Shown: in pieces, positions 16,581 to 25,000 of the stretch
How positions within the stretch are numbered: the first letter of the stretch is position 1
Layout: each line of letters starts with the position of its first letter
Assembly: GCA_017557885.1 (NCBI GenBank)
Contig: JAFYXV010000004.1
Location: 1 to 64,000 of the forward strand
Direction: 5' to 3'
Source of the DNA: a bacterium
GTDB lineage: Bacteria > Auribacterota > UBA3054
DNA: 64,000 nucleotides
Program-made: the position numbers and the translations under genes
Notes under the pieces: model-generated
Told to the model about the DNA's origin: nothing
What the model saw: the letters and a program-made list of their open reading frames with translations, nothing else
The model's database searches: none

Positions 16581-18058
16581 TTTTTCTCTTTGAGGTCGCA
16601 GAGGGCTACGAAAGGCGTAACTCCGATCCTGGCCAGGAGGACGAAGCGGGCGTTCTCCTCCACGATGACGGAATTCTTCAGGACCTCCCGGGAGATCCTG
16701 ACCATGACTTCCTGCGGTCCGGACTCCGCCACCCGGGGGATGACGCCGCGGCAAAGCACAAGCTGCCTGGCGACGTCTTCGTCGGCGCACAAAGCGAAGA
16801 TCGGCGTTCTCGGACGGCAGGCGGAGCAGTGGCGGGCGGTCTCGCCGGTCTCGGTATAGACCACCAACGCTCCGGTCTTTTCCCAGTCGGAAAGCGAGCA
16901 GGCAGCCTGGGCCATTTCGTCCTCGATGTCGTTCAAGGGAAATAGATAGTCCTTGTAGATGGGGGAGGCTTCCGTTTCCGCAAGCACTCTCGCCATGAAG
17001 GAGACGGCTTCCTTGGGATACTGTCCCATGGCGGTCTCCGCGGAGAGCATGACGGCGTCGCTGCCGTCAAAGACCGCGTTGGCCACGTCGCAGGCTTCCG
17101 CTCTGGTGGCGATCGGCGCGTTTATCATGCTTTCCAGCATCTGCGTGGCGGTGATGACGGGCTTGCCGGCTTTGATGGCTTCCGCGATGATGGCCTTTTG
17201 GGCGATGGGCACCAGGGAAAGCGGCATCTCAACGCCCAGGTCGCCCCTGGCCACCATGATGCCGTCGGAAGCGGCCACTATTTCGGAGATGCAGCCGACA
17301 GCCTCCGGTTTTTCGATCTTGGCCAGCAGTTTGGGCTTCTTGGAATTTACAGGCTTCTCAAGCGACGAGTAGATCTCGTCCACCAGAGCCCGCAGTTCCT
17401 TGATATCCTCGGCGCTTCTCACAAAGGACAGCGCGATCCAGTCAACTCCAGCCGCGACGCCGTAGGCTAAGTCCTCGCGGTCCTTTTTCGTCAAAGACGA
17501 GATGGAGAGCTTCACGCCGGGAAGGTTGACGCCCTTCCTGGGATAAAGCTCGCCGCCGTGGATCACCTCGCACTTGATCTCGCCGGAATTTTTGTCCGCG
17601 GCGAGCACTTTCAGCGTGATGCTTCCGTCCGCCAGCAGAATGGGGGAGCCCACCTCCACTTCTTCCGCCAGCTTGGGATAATCCACATAGACTCTTTCCG
17701 CCGTTCCGAAAACAGGTTCGGAGCAGATAATAAGCGTGGCGTGGTCTTCCAGCAGGATCGGTTTGCCGCCCCGCATTTCGCCGACTCGGAGTTTCGGGCC
17801 CTGCAGGTCCTGCAGGATCGCCACGGTCTTGCCGGCTTCCTTGGCGGCGGCTCTGACGTCATTAATGATCTCGTCCTTCTGCTTGTGGTTGCCGTGGGAG
17901 AAATTCAGCCTCGCCACGTCCATGCCGCAGAGGATAAGTTCCTTGACTTTTTCTTTTCCGGAAACGGCCGGGCCCATGGTGCAGACGATCTTGGTGCGTC
18001 TTATCTTGGGCACTTCGCGGAAAAAATCTCCGAATGTTTCTTGGGATGTCATGCTCAA
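16577..18058 (-). CDS. pyk: pyruvate kinase
   Basis: 493-aa enzyme converting phosphoenolpyruvate and ADP to pyruvate and ATP. Family motifs are RRTKIVCTMGPA, ARLNFSHGNH, the catalytic-Lys segment LLAKIEKPEAVG and DGIMVARGDLGVEMP. The length includes the B domain and C-terminal allosteric domain. It lies four bases after glyA and overlaps hisH, so glycolysis, one-carbon and histidine genes share a transcript. Confidence 0.96.
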   Translation of the reverse strand: MSMTSQETFGDFFREVPKIRRTKIVCTMGPAVSGKEKVKELILCGMDVARLNFSHGNHKQKDEIINDVRAAAKEAGKTVAILQDLQGPKLRVGEMRGGKPILLEDHATLIICSEPVFGTAERVYVDYPKLAEEVEVGSPILLADGSITLKVLAADKNSGEIKCEVIHGGELYPRKGVNLPGVKLSISSLTKKDREDLAYGVAAGVDWIALSFVRSAEDIKELRALVDEIYSSLEKPVNSKKPKLLAKIEKPEAVGCISEIVAASDGIMVARGDLGVEMPLSLVPIAQKAIIAEAIKAGKPVITATQMLESMINAPIATRAEACDVANAVFDGSDAVMLSAETAMGQYPKEAVSFMARVLAETEASPIYKDYLFPLNDIEDEMAQAACSLSDWEKTGALVVYTETGETARHCSACRPRTPIFALCADEDVARQLVLCRGVIPRVAESGPQEVMVRISREVLKNSVIVEENARFVLLARIGVTPFVALCDLKEKK

Positions 18059-18062
18059 TGAT

Positions 18063-19325
18063 TTAGTCGCTTACTAAAGTGTCGGGTACGGGGAAGGAAG
18101 CGCAGACTTCCTCCACTTCTTTCCTGATCCTAGAAATGGTTGCTTCGCCTTCCGGATCTTTGCAGATTTGGTCGGTCCAGTTGGCGATCAGACGCATTTC
18201 CTTTTCACCGAAGCCTCTGGTGGTCACGGCCGCGGAGCCGAGACGAATGCCGCTGGGATCCATGGCTTTTCCGGTCTCGTAGGGCACGGTGTTGCTGTTG
18301 CAGACGATGCCGGCTTTCTCCATGGCGGTGGCGATTGGATTGCCCTTGAGGTTTTTGTTCCTGAGGTCTATGAGGATCAGGTGGTTGTCGGTGCCGCCTG
18401 TGACCAGGTTGAAGCCCAGCTTTAAGAGTTCGTCCGCCAAAGCCGCGGCGTTCTCGACGACCTTCCTGCCGTAGGCTTTGAAGGAGTCGCTCTGAGCTTC
18501 CTTGAAGGCCACGGCCATGCCGGCTGTGGTGTGGTTGTGGGGTCCGCCCTGATTGGCAGGGAAGACCGCGCTGTCCACTTTCTTGGCGTACTGCTCTTTG
18601 CAGAGGATCATGGCGCCCCTGGGGCCGCGCAGCGTCTTGTGCGTGGTGGTCGTCACGACGTCCGCATAAGGGATAGGCGAGGGATGTACGCCCGCCGCGA
18701 CCAAGCCCGCGATGTGGGCCATATCCACCATAAGGTAGGCGCCCACCTCGTCGGCGATCTCGCGGAAGGCCGCGAAGTCAATGATGCGGGGATAAGCGCT
18801 GGCGCCCGCCAGGATCAGTTTCGGCTTGCACTCCTTGGCGAGTTCCCTGACCGTCGCCATGTTCAAGCGGTTGGTCTTTTCGTCGATGGGATACTGTACC
18901 GATTTGTAGAAGCGCGAGGAGGCGGAAACTTTCCAGCCGTGGGTGAGGTGTCCGCCATGGGGGAGCGACATGCCCAGGATGGTGTCGCCAGGTTCAAGGA
19001 AAGCGTAATAGGCTTCCATGTTGGCGGGCGAGCCGGAGTAGGGCTGTACGTTGGCGTGCTCGGCGCCGAAGAGGGCTTTGGCGCGCTCGATCGTCAAGCT
19101 TTCCAGCGGGTCTATCACTTCCTGGCCTTTGTAGTAGCGGCGGTAGGGATAGCCTTCGGAATATTTGTTCGTCAAAGGAGAGCCGGTGGCTTCCAGAACG
19201 GCTTTGGAAACGTAGTTTTCCGAAGCGATCAGCCTGACGACGTTTTCCTGGCGCAGCGTTTCCTTAGTGAGAAGTTCGGCGACCTCAGGGTCCTGTTTGG
19301 CGATAAAGGGGTATTCTTTCTGCAT
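18063..19325 (-). CDS. glyA: serine hydroxymethyltransferase
   Basis: 420-aa PLP enzyme converting serine and tetrahydrofolate to glycine and methylene-tetrahydrofolate. The PLP lysine is in TTTTHKTLRGPRGAMILC. The motifs LTNKYSEGYPYRRYY and QPYSGSPANMEAYYAF are typical. A strong Shine-Dalgarno (AGGAGG) lies inside the last codons of the upstream glycosyltransferase gene, so the pair is co-transcribed and probably coupled. Confidence 0.97.
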   Translation of the reverse strand: MQKEYPFIAKQDPEVAELLTKETLRQENVVRLIASENYVSKAVLEATGSPLTNKYSEGYPYRRYYKGQEVIDPLESLTIERAKALFGAEHANVQPYSGSPANMEAYYAFLEPGDTILGMSLPHGGHLTHGWKVSASSRFYKSVQYPIDEKTNRLNMATVRELAKECKPKLILAGASAYPRIIDFAAFREIADEVGAYLMVDMAHIAGLVAAGVHPSPIPYADVVTTTTHKTLRGPRGAMILCKEQYAKKVDSAVFPANQGGPHNHTTAGMAVAFKEAQSDSFKAYGRKVVENAAALADELLKLGFNLVTGGTDNHLILIDLRNKNLKGNPIATAMEKAGIVCNSNTVPYETGKAMDPSGIRLGSAAVTTRGFGEKEMRLIANWTDQICKDPEGEATISRIRKEVEEVCASFPVPDTLVSD

Positions 19326-19327
19326 AT

Positions 19328-20182
19328 TTAGTAAACCTCCTGGTTTTTAATTTTTCTTCTTCCGAAAATATAGGCGAAGCCCACCGCGCCTCTCAGAACG
19401 TACATTCCGACGGCCAGAAGCGGGTGAACCAAAAGCTTTTTCCATTTCCCGTTTTCCAGAAACACTCCGAAATAACGGTACCAAAGCGAAAACTGCTTTT
19501 TGACATCCTCGTTTCCCGGCCACTTTTCCCTATAAGCCGCAAAAGACGCGGAGTAATATTTTTTCTTCTTCAGATAGCGCCCCCAATTAAAGGCGCCCTC
19601 GTCGTGACGAAGGCCCGACGAGATCAGTTTAAGCGCCCCTTGTTCCTTCATCCGAATGTTCAGATCCCAGTCCTCCGGGCCGCACAAGGAAAGGTCGAAC
19701 CCTCCCAGCTTCAAAAAGAGCTCTTTCCTGACGCCCCTTATGCCGTCGATGGCTGTGGCGTCGTAGAAGGAACGCTCGAAATTCCGAACCGCGATCCAGT
19801 ACCCCGAACCAACGACCTCCTCCGGAATATATATTCCGACCACCGCCGGATCTTTGAAAGCTTCCAGGCATTCCGCCAGCACGTTCTCAGTTAGCCGCAT
19901 GTCCGCGTCCAGATAGACGACCACAGGCGCTCCCGCGTTCTCAATTCCGAAATTGCGCTGGGCGCTCCTCTCCGGTCCTTTCTCCAGGAAAAGGTCGGCT
20001 CCCGCCAGGGCGATCTCACGAGTCCTGTCAGTGGAAGCGTTGTCCACCACGATGACTTCGAAGGAATCCCTAGGAATTGTCTGGCCAGACAGGGCCGCCA
20101 GACAGTCCGGCAGGTTTCTTTCTTCGTTCTTCGTAGTGATGACAACGGAGATAAGAGGCTGTTTTTCTGCTATATTCATCAT
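19328..20182 (-). CDS. glycosyltransferase family 2
   Basis: 284-aa GT-A fold enzyme. LISVVITTKNEERNL opens the fold, VIVVDNASTDRT binds the nucleotide and YLDADMRL carries the metal-binding DxD-like motif. A C-terminal hydrophobic helix (VLRGAVGFAYIFG) may bring it to the membrane. The start is set at tandem ATGs (20182 and 20179), because an extended -10 element at 20201-20193 makes upstream starts impossible. No Shine-Dalgarno is visible, so the mRNA may be almost leaderless. It is the first gene of the seven-gene minus operon. Confidence 0.85.
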   Translation of the reverse strand: MMNIAEKQPLISVVITTKNEERNLPDCLAALSGQTIPRDSFEVIVVDNASTDRTREIALAGADLFLEKGPERSAQRNFGIENAGAPVVVYLDADMRLTENVLAECLEAFKDPAVVGIYIPEEVVGSGYWIAVRNFERSFYDATAIDGIRGVRKELFLKLGGFDLSLCGPEDWDLNIRMKEQGALKLISSGLRHDEGAFNWGRYLKKKKYYSASFAAYREKWPGNEDVKKQFSLWYRYFGVFLENGKWKKLLVHPLLAVGMYVLRGAVGFAYIFGRRKIKNQEVY

Positions 20183-20192
20183 TAAAAATAAT

Positions 20193-20201
20193 ATTTTAGC
20201 A
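20193..20201 (-). promoter_or_regulatory. extended -10 promoter of minus-strand operon
   Basis: On the minus strand this reads TGCTAAAAT. Transcription would begin near 20186, only about four bases before the first ATG at 20182, predicting a leaderless or very short-leader mRNA. Confidence 0.5.
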
Positions 20202-20291
20202 AAACTCCACCCGGATTTCTCTTCAAAACCGCAAACGGCTGCGTTTGCGCCCAAACCCAGCATTTCGAGGCTGACTTTTTTGGTAAAGATG

Positions 20292-20300
20292 TGATAAACT
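20292..20300 (+). promoter_or_regulatory. extended -10 element before SUMF1 gene
   Basis: TGATAAACT, about 40 bp upstream of the ATG at 20340. The likely Shine-Dalgarno is GGGG at 20331-20334. No clear -35. Confidence 0.35.
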
Positions 20301-20339
20301 TTTCAATAGTTTAAGTTCTAACCAGCAAGCGGGGATTTT

Positions 20340-21935
20340 ATGCGCCTTAAAAGCTTCTTTTTGACGGCCGTAGTTTTCTTTATGGTGGGAGCGACATTAG
20401 CCGACACTGTCACGCAGGAGGTCGTGAACGTTCAAAAATATGTAAAAGGTTCGACAACGCTTAAGCTGAGCGGAACGCTAAGCGAAACCGCCATACAAGC
20501 GCTTGCCGAAGGAAAGAGCAGCGTCTCTGTTTGCAACAACCTCGGCAGTTATCTTTTTAGTCCGACGCTGATTCCTGAAGGGAAGAACGGCTACGGGCTT
20601 AAGACCGATAGTCAGAAGATCTCCGTTAAACTGAAAAACGGAAAATTCAGTTGGACGGTAAAAGACGTTGCCGCGAATTTTGCTTTTGTTATAGGGACAG
20701 AAACTATTAAGCCCGACAAAGCGGCATTGAAATCTTCCGGAACGATAGATACAAAAGACATCGACAACTTCAAGACGCAAAAAGCAACAGTCTTGGACAT
20801 ATTGTCCTACGAAAAAGGTCAGGGAAGCGTCGCGGCTTACACCTTCACTCCGGAAAGCACAGGCAATAATTTTAAGCACGCTAATAAAGGTACTGATCTG
20901 CAAGTTAAGTTTTCCGCCAATTCCAAAGGCAAAGCGACAGCGACATTCAAGCTTCTTCCCAACGCCGCTTCTCCTGCGTTCGTAAGCGACAATTCTATTG
21001 CTCCCACTAATCTTCCTCCTGTTGATCCTACCAATCCTCCGGTAGTAACAAACAGATTGTACATGGTCATCGATCTTTCGGGAGGTCCCGACGCCGAAAG
21101 CTATCCGATAAGCTATCTCAATGGAGTTCCCGAAGGCGGCTGGACGGAGGAATACAAGACCACAAAGATGGTGCTAAGTAAGATCAATGCTGGCAAATTC
21201 ACCATGGGCGGCCCCGAGAACGAGCTTGGCAGACAAAAAAACGAAGTGCAGCACGAAGTGACTTTGACCCAACCTTTCTACGCAGGCGTGTTTGAAGTCA
21301 CCCAAAAGCAATATGAACTAGTAACGGGAAACGATCCTTCGTTATATAAGGGCGACGCGCGGCCTGTGGAGTATGTTTCCTACAATATGCTCCGCGGAAC
21401 GGATAAGGGCGCAGCCTGGCCTGCTAACAATGACGTTGACGAAACCTCTTTCTTTGGGATCCTGCGCGCCAAGACCGGTTTGAACTTCGATCTTCCCACG
21501 GAAGCCCAGTGGGAGTTCGCCTGCAGGGCAGGAACGGTAACGGCGCTTAACAGCGGCAAGAATCTGACCGCCACACGTAATTGTCCCAACATGTCGGAAG
21601 TTGGTTTCTATCATTTTAATGGCGGCGGAGATGAAGATGAATCTGGAAATATCATTGGTACTTCCGAAGTCGGCTTATATCTTCCCAACGCCTGGGGACT
21701 CTACGACATGCACGGCAACGTGTATGAGTGGTGTCTCGACTGGGATGGAAAGTATGTTGATTCCGCAGTTGCGGATCCAAAAGGCCCGGAAAGCGGAGAT
21801 CTCCGTATGCTCCGGGGCGGTGGCTTATACAGCAACGCTTTCTGCTGCCGCTCTGCCTACCGTTGGAGCCAACTCCCCTCCGCCACCTTCGGCGACTACG
21901 GCTTCCGTGTGTTTTTAACTCAAGATTCAAAGTAG
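20340..21935 (+). CDS. exported SUMF1/FGE-domain protein
   Basis: 531-aa protein. A signal peptide (1-21) is followed by a beta-rich N-terminal region of about 200 residues shared with the 1756-aa neighbour (KYVKGSTTLKLSGTL), a Pro-rich linker (PTNLPPVDPTNPPVV, about 222-236) and an FGE/SUMF1 domain (about 281-531) with FDLPTEAQWEFACRAGT, NAWGLYDMHGNVYEW and RSAYRWS. The fold is a C-type-lectin-like variant. Catalytic FGE activity is doubtful without a sulfatase partner nearby, so ligand binding is more likely. The C-terminal 108 bp is variable against the homologues in a DGR-like pattern. Confidence 0.85.
   Translation: MRLKSFFLTAVVFFMVGATLADTVTQEVVNVQKYVKGSTTLKLSGTLSETAIQALAEGKSSVSVCNNLGSYLFSPTLIPEGKNGYGLKTDSQKISVKLKNGKFSWTVKDVAANFAFVIGTETIKPDKAALKSSGTIDTKDIDNFKTQKATVLDILSYEKGQGSVAAYTFTPESTGNNFKHANKGTDLQVKFSANSKGKATATFKLLPNAASPAFVSDNSIAPTNLPPVDPTNPPVVTNRLYMVIDLSGGPDAESYPISYLNGVPEGGWTEEYKTTKMVLSKINAGKFTMGGPENELGRQKNEVQHEVTLTQPFYAGVFEVTQKQYELVTGNDPSLYKGDARPVEYVSYNMLRGTDKGAAWPANNDVDETSFFGILRAKTGLNFDLPTEAQWEFACRAGTVTALNSGKNLTATRNCPNMSEVGFYHFNGGGDEDESGNIIGTSEVGLYLPNAWGLYDMHGNVYEWCLDWDGKYVDSAVADPKGPESGDLRMLRGGGLYSNAFCCRSAYRWSQLPSATFGDYGFRVFLTQDSK
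21804..21911 (+). repeat. variable segment of FGE domain (VR-like 1)
   Basis: A 108-bp coding segment from CGTATGCTCCGGGG to GGCTTCCGTGTG. Compared with the copies at 23886 and 25017, the core CTGCCGCTCTGC is kept, while many codons change in bases one and two but keep C in base three. That is the pattern expected from mutated AAC template codons. Confidence 0.55.
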
Positions 21936-21995
21936 AAAAGCAAGTAAAAAACTTGGCTCTGCTGACATATAGTGAAGGATTTTAAAGATTTTATG

Positions 21996-22024
21996 TTGCA
22001 AATTTGAATGGCATTTGCTACCAT
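21996..22024 (+). promoter_or_regulatory. promoter before four-domain SUMF1 gene
   Basis: TTGCAA, 17-bp spacer, TACCAT within an extended TGCTACCAT. It is about 60 bp upstream of the ATG at 22086, which has a strong Shine-Dalgarno GGGAGGA (22074-22080). Confidence 0.45.
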
Positions 22025-22085
22025 GAACCTGATACGTAAGCGCCAATAACTCTTTATCAACATTTCCTTTTTTGGGAGGAACCAA

Positions 22086-25000
22086 ATGAAAAATACAGCT
22101 TTTTTAATCATTGCCATGATACTTATGGCTGGGGAAATATTCGCCGGTTCTGTCGTTACAAACAGAAATGTGAAAGCGCTAAGTTTTATAAAAGGCTCGT
22201 CAACTCTAAATTTGAGCGGGCAGATGAACGACGCGGCCATGCAGAGCATTTCGAAAGGCAACGAAATAGCAGTCTACAATTACCTTGACAGCTATTTGGT
22301 ATTCCCGACGCTGTTTCCAAGGACGAAAGCGGGATTCGGAACAAAGACCGCGACTCGGAATGTTTCCGTGAATGCGAAAAACGGCAAATTTAATTGGACT
22401 GAAAAAGACGTCACGCCCTATTTCGCGTTCGCGACGGGAAATGAAAAAATAAGACCAAGCAAAGCCGTTTTCAAATCCAAAGGCACGCTGCAGACATCCG
22501 AACTGGCGGAACTTGAAAACAAGCGGTTTACTGTCTTCGATATGCTGTGCTCCGAGCAGGGCTTGGGATATCTTGCTTCCTTAGCCTTAATTCCTGAAAT
22601 AAAAGGCAAGAATTATAAGTTTTCTTATAATGATGGAAAATTTCAGGTAAAAGGTTCAATTGATCCCAAAGGAAAAGTCACCGCCAAGTATGCGATTCCT
22701 TTTCCTATAGCGTATCCTGTTTTTCTCGAAAGCGAAGATTTCTTCACGAACAAATATGATTATTCCTTGGTGATCGTCGGCGAAGGCGAAGTAAAGTCTG
22801 GTTATTACGAACCTGACAAGGTCGAGTTTAGAGTAACAAAAAACAAAGACAAGTTCCGCTATTTCTTCTACAACGGCACAAAAGTTACAAACGATTTCAT
22901 GAAGCTTGAACTGGAGGCTGATACGGATGTCACGGCAGTTTTCGGCACTTATGATTTTTCGCTCAACGTTGTCGGCGACGGAGCTGTAAGCGCTGAGTTT
23001 ACAGGCCCTGACGAAGTGGAACTTAAAGTTACGGATGGCAGCGAACTTTTCTTTTATTACGATGTTAATGGTGAGAAATTCACAGACAGTAATATGACGC
23101 TTTCTTTGCAAGGAGATACGGTCGTTGAGGCGTATTTTAAAGATGATTATATTGTCGTCGATCTTAGCGGCGGACCTAACGCTAAAAGTTATCCTGTAAC
23201 CCATATCTATGCTGTTCCTGAAGGCGGCTGGACGGAAGAATACAAGACCACCAAGCTGGTATTGAGAAAAATCAAACCGGGAACCTTCACCATGGGCAGT
23301 CCGAAGAATGAATTGGGTAGAGATGATAACGAAACCCAGCATCAAGTTACTCTTACCAACGCCTACTATATAGGAGTATTTGAAGTTACGCAGAAACAGT
23401 ATCAGCTTATCACCGGAATCTATCCCGCGTATTATGAAGGAAATGCCAGACCAGTGGAGACCGTTTCCTACAATGTGCTCCGAGGAAGCGATAAAGGTGC
23501 AACTTGGCCTGTTAGTTACGATGTGGACGAGACATCATTCTTCGGCAAACTTCGCACTAAAACTCAAATGACTTTCGATCTTCCCACAGAAGCACAGTGG
23601 GAGTACGCCTGCAGAGCAGGCACGACCACAGCCTTGAACAGCGGAAAGAATCTGTCAGACGAGAAACACTGTGGTGAAATGGCTGAGGTAGGCCGCTACT
23701 TTTTCAACCAAAATGTTGGCGAAGGCGGGTACAAAAATCATACAACTGTAGGCTCCTATCTTCAGAACGCCTGGGGCTTGTATGATATGCACGGGAACGT
23801 CTGGGAGTGGTGTCTTGACTGGTACCAATCTGACCTGGGCAGCGATCAGGCAACGGAGCCGCTCGGTACTAGCTGGGGAGCGGACCGTGTTCTCCGAGGC
23901 GGGAGCTGGTACGACGACGCCTACCGCTGCCGCTCTGCTGTCCGCGTTTACAACAAACCTGACGCCGGCAGCACCAATTATGGTTTCCGTGTAGCTTTAG
24001 TTCAAAATGTGTTTTCTGGCCCGGACAATCAAATTCAAAAGGATTTTGAATTTGAGATTGAATCCGGGACAGAAAACACGCTGCCAATTTTCCAAACCAA
24101 GTTTTATGGAAAGCTGAAGAACGGCACGGAAAAATTGCTGGAGGAGATGGGCAGGCTTGAATATGACGGCGCTAGCGGGATCGTGTCTGGATTTGGAAAG
24201 CACAAGCTGACTTGGATCCCTGACGCGGCTTTCACCAACATAATGGACGAAGTTGAATTGAGAGTTGAATACGAAGACGTGACGGAACAGGCTAATTATC
24301 TTGTTCTTGACACGACGAGCAATAAGATGCGCGTATCGCCGGATGCTCCTAATACAACTGATGACAAATGTCGTACGGATGAACTCTGGCTGAGAAGGAT
24401 CGAACCAGGGACGTTTACCATGGGCAGTCCGAAGAATGAATTGGGTAGAGATGATAGCGAAACTCAGCATGAAGTTACGCTTACTAAGGCTTATTACATC
24501 GGCGTGTTCGAAATGACGCAAAAACAATGCTACAATATCATGGGTGTTAATCCGTCAAGCCATATAGGCGATTTGAGGCCAGTGGAATCTGTTTCCTATG
24601 ATATGCTTAGAGGAACAAAAGATGGTTCTGCTTGGCCTAAGAACAACGGTGTTGACGAGAATAGTTTCATGGGTCAGCTGAGAAAAAAGGCCGGCAATAT
24701 CTTTGATCTTCCTACTGAAGCGCAGTGGGAGTTTGCCTGCAGAGCAGGCACGACCACGGCGCTGAACAACGGAACAAATCTTACCAATGTGTATGAAGAC
24801 GGCAACATGAACAAGCTTGGGCGGTATTATTACAATTATACTGACTGGAAAGGCGGCTACAAATATAATTATAATCACACCAAAGTCGGTTCGTATCTTC
24901 CCAACGCCTGGGGACTCTATGACATGCATGGCAACGTGAATGAGTGGTGCTTGGATTGGTATAAGTCGTATCGCGGAAACGCTACCGATCCGAAAGGCGC

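Noticed and set aside
16581-16790. N-terminal extension of HisH
   Set aside because: The frame is open upstream, but that part is antisense-like Arg-rich sequence over pyk codons. The family start is the GTG at 16580.
20183-20263. 27-residue extension of the GT2 protein
   Set aside because: A good extended -10 lies within it, and the family motif begins shortly after the tandem ATGs.
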